In this document: positions 45,031-54,757 of the stretch, piece by piece | Numbering within the stretch: the stretch's first letter is position 1 | Layout of the letters: each line of letters begins with the position of its first letter | NCBI RefSeq assembly: GCF_000724545.1 | Contig: NZ_JHBV01000046.1 | Coordinates: forward strand, 42,070-106,069 | Source of the DNA: Aureispira sp. CCB-QB1 | Lineage (GTDB): Bacteria; Bacteroidota; Bacteroidia; Chitinophagales; Saprospiraceae | Reading direction: 5' to 3' | DNA length: 64,000 nt | Notes under the pieces: model-generated | The model's database searches: none | Told to the model about the DNA's origin: nothing | The model's input: the letters and a program-made list of their open reading frames with translations, nothing else | Translations under genes and position numbers: made by a program

Positions 45031-47541
45031 TTAGTTAAACACAACCTTATGGCTAGATTTTGTCCCATTTTCAAATTCGACAACCATAGTATAGATTCCT
45101 TGTGCCAAATCATTTTTGTATAATTCTACAATACCATTTGCATCTTTGATAGTTTGTACAGCTTCTCCCAAAACATTAAAGAGTTGAATTGAAACATTTT
45201 GCTCTGTTCCTAAATCAATATTCAATTGATAATCGGTTGGATTAGGATAAATACTAATAGCGGGCGCAGCTCTTTCTATTTTTTGTATGCTTGTATAATT
45301 TGTATCGCGATATAGAATTGTCGCACACTCCGCTCCTATTGAAATTGTTGTTCCGTCTGCTCGAATCGCTTTGAAGTCCTCAAAACAAACCTGTGTGGAC
45401 ATTGTAGCTGCATTTATTGGAGCATTGGCATCTACTTTAAAAATCAAGCGACCGATTTTTCCCCCTCCTGTATAATTGACTTGATTGAGACGGGTACCAA
45501 CATAGTGAATTCTACCATCTTCCAGTATCATCCGAGCGTGAACAGGTGCTCCATCATCGTCCAACCAACCATTGTCTAAGTTTGAATATCCTAGCCCAAA
45601 AACTGGATTGTTTCCTATTCCTTGTAGGTTCAAAGTAGTTTCATCGTAATTCACTCTAAATGTCACTCCATGCAAATCTGTAATATTTTGCACAGCATCC
45701 CCAAAGTTCACATCCAATACAGCATAGCCATTTAACAAAACCACTGTATCCTTAGCAAGGGAAATAGGCAACGAAGAACTATTATAATAACGTTCAAAAA
45801 ATAAGTCCGTTCCTACCGTGTTAAAGCCTTCGACAGCTCCCGTATACAAACTATGTGTTTTCTCCCAGTTGTCTTTATTAACAATCAAATCCAATGTATC
45901 TACGGTATTGTCACCATTCGCATCTACATAAGCATTGATAATAGGTGTTGGTGGCGTGTGAGGCATCCAATGATCGCCTATTTGAGTACGAGCCACTGCT
46001 GATCCACCATACTTCAATCCCATTTCCAAGATATCAAAATCGTTGTCTATACCATTGTTGTTTGCATCACCTGGGTAAACACAATTACTAGTACAAAAAG
46101 TAGGTTGTGCACAGCCTGTCAAAGCAAAGTTATTATCATAATACTGTTGAACCAAATCTATCTGTTGTTCCATCAAATTTACATTCTGTACATGGTTGCT
46201 GTCAGGATCTCTATGGTAAGAATAAGCTAAGTCTACAATAAAAGTTTCTCCTGGCAATAGACTATCTTTATAAACAGAACCGATAATACGTTGATCAAGT
46301 CCCGATAAATTTTGAGTATACATAGACCATCCTAATGGATTATTAGGGTTATCAGGAAAAACATGGTTTGTGAGTGTTGCATTCGGATCATTGGGATTAT
46401 AACCACTGCCCCCCTGTGTCAATGGCGTACCATCTATAAATTTCCCTGATAATAAGCGGTAATAACCAATTGAACTAGTAGGATCCCCCATAGGGTTGGA
46501 AGAACTATTGACATGATAAATACTATGCGCTAAATCATGATTTAGTATAGTGACAGCTTGTACAGGTGGATTGGTGCCATAGCCAGACACTCCTACTGAA
46601 CCACAAGGATTATCATCGTTATTATCTGCATTATAAGCATATATAGTGTTTTTGCTAGGGATACTTCCAATATAATCATCCGCAAAACAGCCCATATCAA
46701 AATCTAACCAAACACCGTAGTAATAATCACGGAGTTTTATTGGATTACGATTAATAACTTTGTGTTTTACAAACAACGTTTTGTTCAACAACGGATCGTT
46801 AGAACAAGAAAACAAATAAGCTGTTTGTTGCACTTCTACCTTTAGAGCTTGACCATTGCTTTGGGTATGTAAATTTCCATTGTCGTTAAATACAGACCAC
46901 AGTATTTCTTCGGCAATAGCATTAGGGTTACCATTTTCAAACACAGGATAATCGCCTCCCATAGGATCATAGATACCGTTGTTATTCGCATCATAAAATG
47001 GTGCCAGATCTTGATTGACAAGCAATGGAAAGCCCATTTGTGCTAAGAAATCAGGATTGTTTCTGCCTGGCCATTGCAAGATACTTGGGTTAACAGGACC
47101 ATCAATAACCCCATTATCGTTGTAATCTGCTATATGTTGTTCAATTGCCCAACGCTGTACTTTCCAAATGCGATCGAATCCTGCACAATCATAAACCATT
47201 CCTGTTGCCTCATCTATTGGACCTGCCCAATAATCATTCCCACTAGAACGATAGGTTTGTGCTGCCAACAATAAATTTCCTCCTGGATCATAAGCTCCCA
47301 TCCAAGTACCTCCTGCAAATATAGAATGGGTTTGATTGTTTGAATTGTAGACATAAGGTACGGCATATTGAGCTTGAGAACTCCCATCCCAAAACATATC
47401 TCCTCCGTTGCGGAATAAGATTTTCATATCCGAATTTTGGATATATTCTTGCGCTGTTGATTCCATACAAGATTGTGCCTTTGATAAATTGTGGTAGCAA
47501 CTTGCTAGAAATAAAGTAACTATTAAGAGTTGTTTTTTCAT
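45031..47541 (-). CDS. Large secreted T9SS protein with cohesin- and dockerin-like parts (paralogue 2)
   Basis: 836 residues with signal peptide MKKQLLIVTLFLASCYHN. Same architecture as the downstream paralogue: Asp-rich N-terminal domain, two dockerin-like loops (PGDANNNGIDNDFDILEMG; DANGDNTVDTLDLI), a cohesin-like beta domain and a T9SS type A sorting tail ending KVVFN. Most positions are identical by eye and the DNA of the last about 500 bp is nearly the same, so the duplication is recent or kept alike by gene conversion. Differences concentrate in the loop around residue 360 and the first 35 residues. The Cys in LASCYHN could be a lipobox variant, but the T9SS tail argues for outer-membrane export. 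Confidence 0.88.
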   Translation of the reverse strand: MKKQLLIVTLFLASCYHNLSKAQSCMESTAQEYIQNSDMKILFRNGGDMFWDGSSQAQYAVPYVYNSNNQTHSIFAGGTWMGAYDPGGNLLLAAQTYRSSGNDYWAGPIDEATGMVYDCAGFDRIWKVQRWAIEQHIADYNDNGVIDGPVNPSILQWPGRNNPDFLAQMGFPLLVNQDLAPFYDANNNGIYDPMGGDYPVFENGNPNAIAEEILWSVFNDNGNLHTQSNGQALKVEVQQTAYLFSCSNDPLLNKTLFVKHKVINRNPIKLRDYYYGVWLDFDMGCFADDYIGSIPSKNTIYAYNADNNDDNPCGSVGVSGYGTNPPVQAVTILNHDLAHSIYHVNSSSNPMGDPTSSIGYYRLLSGKFIDGTPLTQGGSGYNPNDPNATLTNHVFPDNPNNPLGWSMYTQNLSGLDQRIIGSVYKDSLLPGETFIVDLAYSYHRDPDSNHVQNVNLMEQQIDLVQQYYDNNFALTGCAQPTFCTSNCVYPGDANNNGIDNDFDILEMGLKYGGSAVARTQIGDHWMPHTPPTPIINAYVDANGDNTVDTLDLIVNKDNWEKTHSLYTGAVEGFNTVGTDLFFERYYNSSSLPISLAKDTVVLLNGYAVLDVNFGDAVQNITDLHGVTFRVNYDETTLNLQGIGNNPVFGLGYSNLDNGWLDDDGAPVHARMILEDGRIHYVGTRLNQVNYTGGGKIGRLIFKVDANAPINAATMSTQVCFEDFKAIRADGTTISIGAECATILYRDTNYTSIQKIERAAPAISIYPNPTDYQLNIDLGTEQNVSIQLFNVLGEAVQTIKDANGIVELYKNDLAQGIYTMVVEFENGTKSSHKVVFN

Positions 47542-47897
47542 AGAAATAGTTTTTTGTTGAGTTGGTTAATGAACCTGTAGTGATTGAGAAAAGTTAGAAC
47601 TTATACCATCAATTTCACAATGCCCTTTCCGTAAAATTTGATGTCATTCTGTATTTACAATATTAATTATATTAACTAATAATCTCAAAAACATTATTCA
47701 ACATTCCCCAACACTAAAAATATCACAACTACTTCTAATAAAGCAACCCAGCTATTATTTCCCAATAAACAACAACAGTATATAAAAAAACGGATTTAGG
47801 CTAAAGCACTAAATCCGTTTTAAATATAAAAATTAATACAATGAATTAATTTCCATTTTTTATTATTCAGCCATGTTCTTCAAACACATACATAGCA
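47542..47897. other. Intergenic region between the T9SS paralogue and rocD
   Basis: 356 bp. Apart from the rocD terminator (47784-47821) it is AT-rich, with no gene or repeat seen. Confidence 0.4.
47784..47821 (-). terminator. Terminator behind rocD
   Basis: Perfect inverted repeat CGGATTTAG / CTAAATCCG (47791-47799 and 47809-47817), flanked by A's on the left and T's on the right, so it could work on either strand. It lies about 75 nt behind the rocD stop. Confidence 0.75.
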
Positions 47898-49154
47898 TTA
47901 TGCCTTCTTAAAATTAAGTATTGTTGTTTCAATAATTTTGCAACACTCATCCAACTGAGCAGCTGTCATCACTAAAGGAGGCGCAAAACGAATGATATTT
48001 CCGTGTGTAGGTTTTGCCAATAAACCATTCTTAGACAAGGCAATACAAATATCCATAGCCGTAGAACTATCTGGTGTATCGTTAATCAAAATAGCATTCA
48101 ACAAACCTTTACCTCTTACTTTGGCGATCAAATCCGTTTTTTCAGCCAATTGATTCATTCGCTCTCGGAACACCTTTCCTAACTCAAAAGCATTATCAGC
48201 CAATGCTTCGTCTTTTACAATATTTAAGGCTTCCATAGCTACTGCACAAGCCATAGGATTACCACCATAAGTAGAACCATGCTGTCCTGGCTTGATCACG
48301 TTCATAATCTCATTATCTGCTAAAACTGCTGATACAGGATACATTCCCCCCGAAAGTGCTTTTCCTAAGATTAGAATATCTGGACGCACATTATCATAAT
48401 CACAAGCCAACAAACGACCTGTACGAGCAATTCCTGTTTGAATTTCGTCTCCAATAAACAAAACATTGTGCTGCTGACACAATTCATAAGCTTTTGCTAA
48501 AAAACCATCGTCTGGAACATTTACACCTGCTTCTCCTTGAATGGGCTCTACCAAAAATCCAGCAATATTAGCAGCATCAGCCTCCATTGCTGCTTTTAGA
48601 GCATCCAAATCATTATATGGAACCGCTTCAAACCCTGGCGTATAAGGACCAAAATTTCCTCTTGCATCAGGATCGCTAGAAAACGAAATGATGGTTACAG
48701 TACGTCCATGAAAGTTTTCTCCACAAACAATAATTTTTGCTTTGTTTGCTTCAATTCCTTTTTTCTCATATCCCCACTTTCGACATATTTTAATTGCTGT
48801 TTCAACCCCTTCTGCTCCAGTGTTCATCGGCAATAGTTTATCATAACCAAAGTACTCCGTTGCAAATTTTTCAAACACACCCAATTTATCGTTATAAAAA
48901 GCTCTAGAAGTCAAGTTTAGTGTTGATGCTTGCTCCGTGATAGCCGTAACTAGTCTAGGGTGACAGTGTCCTTGGTTCACTGCAGAATATGCAGATAAGA
49001 AATCAAAATACTGCTTTCCTTCTACATCCCATACATAAACCCCTTCACCTTTAGCCAAAACCACACCCAGTGGATGATAATTATGAGCACCGTGCTTATC
49101 TTCTAAATCCATTAAATCTTGAGAACTTAATGTTACATTTGTTGTCGTTTCCAT
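47898..49154 (-). CDS. rocD: Ornithine--oxo-acid transaminase
   Basis: 418 residues, class III PLP aminotransferase of the expected length. It converts ornithine and 2-oxoglutarate to glutamate semialdehyde and glutamate in arginine/proline metabolism. The PLP lysine is K265 in [15 protein letters not shown], the PLP-ring Asp is D236 in FIGDEIQTG, and the N-terminal [21 protein letters not shown] and the [12 protein letters not shown] loop fit OAT closely. Cytoplasmic. Transcribed divergently from the rRNA methyltransferase operon; 97 bp separate the starts. Confidence 0.95.
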   Translation of the reverse strand: METTTNVTLSSQDLMDLEDKHGAHNYHPLGVVLAKGEGVYVWDVEGKQYFDFLSAYSAVNQGHCHPRLVTAITEQASTLNLTSRAFYNDKLGVFEKFATEYFGYDKLLPMNTGAEGVETAIKICRKWGYEKKGIEANKAKIIVCGENFHGRTVTIISFSSDPDARGNFGPYTPGFEAVPYNDLDALKAAMEADAANIAGFLVEPIQGEAGVNVPDDGFLAKAYELCQQHNVLFIGDEIQTGIARTGRLLACDYDNVRPDILILGKALSGGMYPVSAVLADNEIMNVIKPGQHGSTYGGNPMACAVAMEALNIVKDEALADNAFELGKVFRERMNQLAEKTDLIAKVRGKGLLNAILINDTPDSSTAMDICIALSKNGLLAKPTHGNIIRFAPPLVMTAAQLDECCKIIETTILNFKKA

Positions 49155-49251
49155 ATTTGATTATAAATTTTAGATTTTTAGTCAAAATCACTTTATTCTT
49201 TATAAATTTGTTTGACACAGAATCAAACAGTACCACAAAAATACAAAAAAC

Positions 49252-50451
49252 TTGAGACTATATCGAAATTTAGTAGAAGCGTCTATAAAGGCATTAAAAA
49301 AAATTTTCACTGAAAATCAGTTGGCTGATCGAGTTGTTCAAACAACCTTACGTTCCAATAAAAAATGGGGTTCTAAAGATCGGCGTTTTTTAGCCGCTAC
49401 GATTTATGATGCGGTACGCTGGTACAGAACTTATTATGAAATATTGGGTAAAGAGCCTCAAAGCACACAAGATTGGTGGAAAATATTGGGTATTATGTGG
49501 ATACTCCAAGGCATCGAACTACCTGACTGGGAGACCTTTGAAGCGTTAAATAAAGAATTTATTATAAATAAACAGGCTGAGTTGTCTACAGTTTTAAAAA
49601 TAAAAACGTCGATTCCTGATTGGCTAGATGATTTGGGACGCCAAGAATTGGGCAACGAATGGGCTGCCTGTATAGAAGCTTCTAACGAACCTGCTGAATT
49701 GGTACTTCGTGCCAATAGCTTAAAAACAAGTACCGAAGATTTGCTAATTAATTTGGATAAAAAAGGTGTCCAAGCTCAAGCAATGGAACTGCCCGATGCC
49801 GTTATTGTTCCCAAACGACAAAAATTAACGGCTTTGCCTAGTTATGAGAGAGGATATTTTGAAATTCAAGATGCCTCTTCACAACAAGTCGCTCCCTTTT
49901 TGGAAGTCGAAAAAGGAATGACCGTTGTAGATGCTTGTGCTGGCGCAGGAGGCAAAAGTTTGCATTTAGCTGCCTTGATGAACAACAAAGGAAATATTAC
50001 TGCTTTGGATGTGGAGGAAGATAAACTGTATCAACTTGCTAAACGTGCTAAAAGAGCCGCCGTTTCTATTATCAAAACACAAACGATTACGAGTTCAGAT
50101 ACAATCAAGAACTTATATGATACTGCCGATCGTTTGTTGTTAGACGTTCCTTGTTCTGGCTTAGGAACCTTAAAACGCAGTCCACACATCAAGTGGCGTT
50201 TAACTCCTGATTTTTTAGAACAAAAAAAGCAGACACAACAACATATTTTGCAAACATATACCCCTATTTGTAAAAAAGGAGGTCAACTAGTTTATGCTAC
50301 ATGTAGTATTTTGCCTTCCGAAAACCAACGACAAGTGCAAACATTCTTAGCTAGCGAGGCAGGAAGTGCATTTCAGTTGTTGAAAGAAAAACAAATTTTG
50401 CCTAATGAAGGTTTTGATGGCTTTTATATGGCGTTATTAAAACGAATCTAA
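49252..50451 (+). CDS. RsmB/NOP-family rRNA (cytosine-5) methyltransferase
   Basis: 399 residues. The SAM-binding motif VVDACAGAGGKSLHLA, the acceptor LLLDVPCSGLGTLKRSPHIKWR with the motif-IV Cys, and YATCSILPSENQRQV with the motif-VI Cys are the two catalytic cysteines and pocket of 5-methylcytosine RNA methyltransferases. The N-terminal about 130 residues resemble the NusB-like part of RsmB. The start is a TTG (MRLYRNLVEASIKALKK); I see no better in-frame start. First gene of a plus-strand series to 53432. Target: probably 16S rRNA. Confidence 0.93.
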   Translation: MRLYRNLVEASIKALKKIFTENQLADRVVQTTLRSNKKWGSKDRRFLAATIYDAVRWYRTYYEILGKEPQSTQDWWKILGIMWILQGIELPDWETFEALNKEFIINKQAELSTVLKIKTSIPDWLDDLGRQELGNEWAACIEASNEPAELVLRANSLKTSTEDLLINLDKKGVQAQAMELPDAVIVPKRQKLTALPSYERGYFEIQDASSQQVAPFLEVEKGMTVVDACAGAGGKSLHLAALMNNKGNITALDVEEDKLYQLAKRAKRAAVSIIKTQTITSSDTIKNLYDTADRLLLDVPCSGLGTLKRSPHIKWRLTPDFLEQKKQTQQHILQTYTPICKKGGQLVYATCSILPSENQRQVQTFLASEAGSAFQLLKEKQILPNEGFDGFYMALLKRI

Positions 50452-50462
50452 AACTATTTCAA

Positions 50463-50750
50463 ATGGCTATTACCACCAAAGAACAAGCCTTTCAGGTTTT
50501 AGAAACTCAAAAGAATGGAATTCCATTTGAAGCGATTGATTTTTTGTATAACAGTCCTACAGATGAAGATATTCTAAACTAAATACGTTCTACTTTAGAA
50601 CAAATTTATGATAATATCGACCAATTAGAGGAAGGTTTTTATTCAGAACAAACACCTAAGGTCAATAACACTCCTAAAATAGGTCGAAACGCCCCTTGCC
50701 CTTGTAGTTCGGGAAAGAAATACAAAAAATGTTGTCTAAAGAACAAATAA
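50463..50750 (+). pseudogene. SEC-C motif protein gene broken by an in-frame stop
   Basis: An ATG at 50463 opens a frame that meets TAA at 50580-50582 (codon 40) and continues in the same frame to 50750. The part before the stop reads MAITTKEQAFQVLETQKNG... and the part after it ends in a SEC-C zinc motif ([18 protein letters not shown]). The two halves together give 95 residues that look like one small SEC-C protein, so the stop is most likely a nonsense mutation; a sequencing error or readthrough is possible. It lies 11 nt behind the methyltransferase gene and 1 nt before the ATP-grasp gene. Confidence 0.75.
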
Positions 50751-50751
50751 T

Positions 50752-51639
50752 ATGCGCATTTTATTTTGTGATAGTGGATTCAATCCTAAAGAAATAGACT
50801 ATATGTACCAAGAAGAATATGCCGCCGCAAAGGCAGCTAATCTTTCTTGTTCTTTGATTAGCTTTGAAGCCCTCAAAAAAGGCAATCTAGATGTTGCCCT
50901 TCGATTTGTTCATCCAGTCTCTGAGAAAGAACAGGCAGTTTATAGAGGATGGATGTTGACGCAGGAACAATACCAAACATTGTATGAGGCATTGTTCCAA
51001 CGCAATATTCAACTAATCAATACGCCTGAGGAATATGCCTTTTGTCATTACCTACCCAATTCCTACGAAACCATAAAGGCAGTCACGCCCCAAAGTATCT
51101 TCAAGCCTCTAAATGGTGCCTTTGATATGGAAGGTTTTAGAGAAGATTTAAAAGTTTTTGGCAATCGCCCTATTATCGTTAAAGACTACGTTAAGTCTCA
51201 AAAGCATTATTGGGAAGAAGCTTGTTTTATTCCAGATGCAAGTGATTTAGCCAATGTTGAAAAAATAACCAAACGTTTTATTGAGTTACAAGATGTAGAT
51301 TTGAATGTAGGGATTGTGTATCGAGCGTTTTTGAACCTACAACCTTTAGCCATACATTCTACGAGTGGGATGCCCTTAACAAAGGAGTTTAGAATTTTTG
51401 TCAAAAATGGCAAAATCATTCAAAGTTTAATGTATTGGGATGAAGGAAATTACGCGGCTAGTTTGCCCAACCTTTCGTTCTTAGAAAACGTTATTCCTAC
51501 TATAAACAGTAGTTTTTTCTGCATTGATATTGCCCAACAAGAAAATGGTCAATGGATTGTTGTAGAATTAGGAGATGGTCAAGTCTCTGGATTGCCAGAA
51601 AATGCCGATAAAGCTACATTTTATAACCATTTCTCTTAA
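50752..51639 (+). CDS. ATP-grasp domain protein
   Basis: 295 residues, no signal peptide. The C-terminal two thirds follow the ATP-grasp pattern used by the DUF4343/ATPgrasp_3 group: RPIIVKDYVKSQKHYWEEACFI (nucleotide-binding lysine strand), MPLTKEFRIFVKNGKIIQS, and the metal-binding FFCIDIAQQENGQWIVVELGDGQVSG. The N-terminus (MRILFCDSGFNPKEIDYMYQEEY) is a Rossmann-like pre-ATP-grasp domain. It is expected to ligate a carboxylate to an amine or thiol using ATP; the substrate is unknown. It starts 1 nt behind the broken SEC-C frame, so it is co-transcribed with it. Confidence 0.82.
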   Translation: MRILFCDSGFNPKEIDYMYQEEYAAAKAANLSCSLISFEALKKGNLDVALRFVHPVSEKEQAVYRGWMLTQEQYQTLYEALFQRNIQLINTPEEYAFCHYLPNSYETIKAVTPQSIFKPLNGAFDMEGFREDLKVFGNRPIIVKDYVKSQKHYWEEACFIPDASDLANVEKITKRFIELQDVDLNVGIVYRAFLNLQPLAIHSTSGMPLTKEFRIFVKNGKIIQSLMYWDEGNYAASLPNLSFLENVIPTINSSFFCIDIAQQENGQWIVVELGDGQVSGLPENADKATFYNHFS

Positions 51640-51650
51640 AATCAATTTCT

Positions 51651-52031
51651 ATGAAACAATTTATCCTCATCGTTGCTCTATTCAGCATTTGTTTTGCTGC
51701 TCAAGCACAAAAAGTAGATTCCGACTTAAAACTAAGTACCTTGTCGTTTCAAAAAACTTTCCAACAAGAGCCTTTAGTTATTGATGTAAAAAAAGCAAGA
51801 AAAAGCCCCACATTTGAACTACCTAAAGTACCCAATATCATTTGGAAGCACCATCCAGAAACTGTTAGTTATTATAATAATCATAGATTAAACCCACTGT
51901 GCTTTAATCAATCCAACGGTTGGGAGATGATCCAAGTACGCCCGATGAAGCACCAAGTGCTTTATGATGCGGCAGCCATTGGAGGAGGTATTATTTTAGG
52001 AACCGTTTTGGAAGCATTAAGCCAACTGTAA
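51651..52031 (+). CDS. Small exported protein with C-terminal hydrophobic segment
   Basis: 126 residues with a signal peptide (..CFAAQAQK, about residue 20). The mature part has no family that I recognise; the short motif FELPKVPNIIWKHHPETVSYYNNHRLNP is notable. A hydrophobic stretch near the end (YDAAAIGGGIILGTVLEALSQL) could insert into a membrane. It lies 11 nt behind the ATP-grasp gene and 24 nt before the membrane glycosyltransferase-like gene, in the same operon. Confidence 0.6.
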   Translation: MKQFILIVALFSICFAAQAQKVDSDLKLSTLSFQKTFQQEPLVIDVKKARKSPTFELPKVPNIIWKHHPETVSYYNNHRLNPLCFNQSNGWEMIQVRPMKHQVLYDAAAIGGGIILGTVLEALSQL

Positions 52032-52055
52032 TCAATCGCCTACAATAAATTCCTC

Positions 52056-53432
52056 ATGCGCTTACCGGCTACTAATGCCCTTTATTGCGTTGGCATTCTT
52101 ACACTTTTACTAGGTTTATCTTGTATTGATATAGGGCATAATTGGTCGGATGATTTTGCCCTATATCTACAGCAAACTCAAGCTCTTTGGGAAGGCAATA
52201 CAGAGGACTTGCTTAAAGCCAACTACTTTGCCATGGAACATTCCTACGCCCATGTTGGTCCTTACCTGTATCCAAATGGTTTTCCTATCTTGTTGCTCCC
52301 TATTTATTTGATTTTTGGATTGAATTTTTGGGTTCTAAAAGTATATTGTTTGCTCTTTCTTATAGCAAGCATTCCTTTTATTTATGCAATTTTCAAACAA
52401 TTTGGATGCTCTACCCCAAAAGCCCTTGCCATTACCTTCTTAGTTGTTATTAATTACCATTTTATACGTTTCTCAGATCACATTTTATCAGATCTTCCCT
52501 TCTTTTTCTTCAGTTTATGGAGTTATTATCACCTTCAACGACAGCAATATAACAGCTACTTTCAAAGTATTTTTTTAGGCATCCTCATTTTTTTTACGTA
52601 TAACATTAGAGATATTGGCATTGTCCTATTGCCTTGTCTTTTTGCCTATCAATGGCAGCAATTTAAAACAGCAAAAAAAGCTTCTTTAGGGATTTACCTA
52701 CTACCTTACATCAGTTTTGTATGTCTATGGTTAATGCGCTGGTATTGGTCCCCCTCTGTTTCAACCAAACAACTTAGCTTATTGTCTGAAACTTCTCTGG
52801 ATATTATTATCAACAACTTCTACTATTATTTTTTATTAGTAGGCAACTATTTCTTAATTTTTAGAAATATTCCAACGTCTATTGCATTAGTGGTTGCCTG
52901 TTTCTTTAGTAGTTTAATCCTTCTTGGTATCTACCAAAAAGGCAATGCACACCTACCACTCTTGGTTTACCTTGGAGGAACAATAAGCATTTGTTTGATA
53001 TGGGTTAGCTTTCAAGGCATGCGCTTTCTATTTCCAGTACTTCCTTTTTTGATCTACTTCCTATTAGAAGGCATCAAAGGGTTGCCCATTGCCCCAAAAT
53101 TTCAAAAATACATTATTATAGGATTACTTTTAAGTAGTTTAAGCCAGAGTTTATTAACCAGCTATTATTATTGGCAGAAAGATACCAATGAAGCCTACTC
53201 CATAGAGCTGCAACAAATCTATCAATACATAAAAAACAATACTCCCAAAGAGGCTATCATTGTCTTTTACAAGCCAAGAGCACTGCGTTTATTTACGCAA
53301 CGAAATGCCGTGCAAAAAGATATTTCAACAGCACATTATAACTTAAAGAAACGCACTCATTCACTCCTGCCAACAGACTCTATTTTATTAAAAACAGAAC
53401 ATTATATCTTAACTTATAAAAAGACTCGTTAG
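52056..53432 (+). CDS. GT-C-like polytopic membrane protein (glycosyltransferase 39/83-like)
   Basis: 458 residues with about ten membrane helices. The first periplasmic loop contains the WSDDFALYLQQTQAL motif with two Asp, the feature of GT-C transferases of the GT39/GT83 (ArnT-like) class that use lipid-linked sugars. The C-terminus is a soluble tail (QRNAVQKDISTAHYNLKKRTHSLLPTDSIL). It is expected in the inner membrane, acting on lipid, protein or surface glycan; the acceptor is unknown. It is the last gene before a bidirectional terminator. Confidence 0.78.
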   Translation: MRLPATNALYCVGILTLLLGLSCIDIGHNWSDDFALYLQQTQALWEGNTEDLLKANYFAMEHSYAHVGPYLYPNGFPILLLPIYLIFGLNFWVLKVYCLLFLIASIPFIYAIFKQFGCSTPKALAITFLVVINYHFIRFSDHILSDLPFFFFSLWSYYHLQRQQYNSYFQSIFLGILIFFTYNIRDIGIVLLPCLFAYQWQQFKTAKKASLGIYLLPYISFVCLWLMRWYWSPSVSTKQLSLLSETSLDIIINNFYYYFLLVGNYFLIFRNIPTSIALVVACFFSSLILLGIYQKGNAHLPLLVYLGGTISICLIWVSFQGMRFLFPVLPFLIYFLLEGIKGLPIAPKFQKYIIIGLLLSSLSQSLLTSYYYWQKDTNEAYSIELQQIYQYIKNNTPKEAIIVFYKPRALRLFTQRNAVQKDISTAHYNLKKRTHSLLPTDSILLKTEHYILTYKKTR

Positions 53433-53460
53433 CCCTTTTGGTTCTTGTACCCCAAAAAAA

Positions 53461-53492
53461 TAGTGCCTATCTCATCTATGAAATAGGCACTA
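53461..53492. terminator. Bidirectional terminator between convergent genes
   Basis: Perfect 10-bp inverted repeat TAGTGCCTAT / ATAGGCACTA (53461-53470 and 53483-53492), A-rich on the left. It serves the plus operon (stop 53432), and possibly the minus-strand aminotransferase gene (stop 53540). Confidence 0.8.
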
Positions 53493-53539
53493 TAATCCGC
53501 TTAATGACTTATGATCCGTGCGTAAAGTACAATAAGAGA

Positions 53540-54733
53540 TTAACTCAATGCATCGACCGCTTTTTTAATGCGCTTTATTGCTTCCTCTAACTGTTCTTCA
53601 GATGTAGAATAAGCAATGCGCACACAATCATCTGCACCAAACGCTTCTCCAGCAACAATAGCAACATGAGCCTTGTGCAAAATATATTCACAAAAATCCG
53701 AAGAATTTTGAATGGTTTGACCATCTACAGACTTGCCGTAAAGAGCACTAATATTAGGAAAAACATAAAAAGCCCCTTCAGGAAAATTCACTTTAAAGCC
53801 GTCAATTTCTTGTAATAACTTTAGAACCAAATCACGGCGTTTTCTGAACGCTTCATTCATATCATAGGTCGGCTTCATATCAGCCAACAAAGCCTCCGCA
53901 GCTGCTTTTTGTCCAAAAGAGTTTGCCCCAGAAGTAAACTGACCTTGCATTTTAGCACAAGCATTGGCAATCCAAGTTGGAGCTGCCATATACCCCAAAC
54001 GCCATCCCGTCATAGAAAAGCCTTTAGAAAAACCATTAATAACAATACAACGATCCTTGATGGAGTCAAAGCTAGCAATGCTACAATGACCGCCTTCTAA
54101 GAAGTTGATGTACTCGTAAATTTCATCCGAAGCAATCAAAACCTCAGGATGTCTTTCCAAAACCGCTACCAAAGGCTCAAAATCTGCCTTAGAATAAACT
54201 GTACCAGTAGGATTGCAAGGAGAAGAAAACAAAACCATACGAGTTTTGGCTGTAATAGCTGCTTCTAGTTGACTTGCTGTGATTTTAAAATCATTATCAA
54301 TAGTAGCATTTACAAATACAGGCTTTGCGCCACTCAGCCCAATAATTTCTTTGTAAGAAACCCAATACGGAGCAAAAATAATAACCTCGTCTCCTTCATT
54401 GAGCAAAGACAAGGACAAGTTGGCCAAACATTGCTTGGCACCATTAGAAACTACAATTTGATTTTTATCAAAATCTAGATTATTGTCACGCTTAAATTTG
54501 GTAACAATTGCTTCTTGTAACTCTACTAACCCAGGAACAGGCGTATACTTAGTATAACCCTCTTGCAATGCTCTATTAGCGGCCTCTTTGATGTGACTGG
54601 GCGTATCAAAATCAGGTTCTCCCAAGCTAAGACTAATTACTTCATGCCCTTGAGCCTTCAATTCTCTTGCTAATTGAGCCATTTTGATGGTGGCAGATTC
54701 CGCCATATTTTTTAAACGGTCAGAAACGTACAT
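53540..54733 (-). CDS. Aspartate-type aminotransferase (class I PLP)
   Basis: 397 residues, normal length for class I/II aminotransferases. The PLP-binding lysine is K237 in INGFSKGFSMTGWRLGY; NPTG is in SPCNPTGTV, and the start SLSLGEPDFDTP fits bacterial aspartate aminotransferase group Ib (AspC/AAT). It interconverts aspartate and oxaloacetate with glutamate/2-oxoglutarate, and may accept aromatic amino acids too. It lies 24 nt downstream of mazG and is probably the second gene of that unit. Confidence 0.94.
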   Translation of the reverse strand: MYVSDRLKNMAESATIKMAQLARELKAQGHEVISLSLGEPDFDTPSHIKEAANRALQEGYTKYTPVPGLVELQEAIVTKFKRDNNLDFDKNQIVVSNGAKQCLANLSLSLLNEGDEVIIFAPYWVSYKEIIGLSGAKPVFVNATIDNDFKITASQLEAAITAKTRMVLFSSPCNPTGTVYSKADFEPLVAVLERHPEVLIASDEIYEYINFLEGGHCSIASFDSIKDRCIVINGFSKGFSMTGWRLGYMAAPTWIANACAKMQGQFTSGANSFGQKAAAEALLADMKPTYDMNEAFRKRRDLVLKLLQEIDGFKVNFPEGAFYVFPNISALYGKSVDGQTIQNSSDFCEYILHKAHVAIVAGEAFGADDCVRIAYSTSEEQLEEAIKRIKKAVDALS

Positions 54734-54757
54734 TCTTAATAGTAGTTTTATGGTTGA

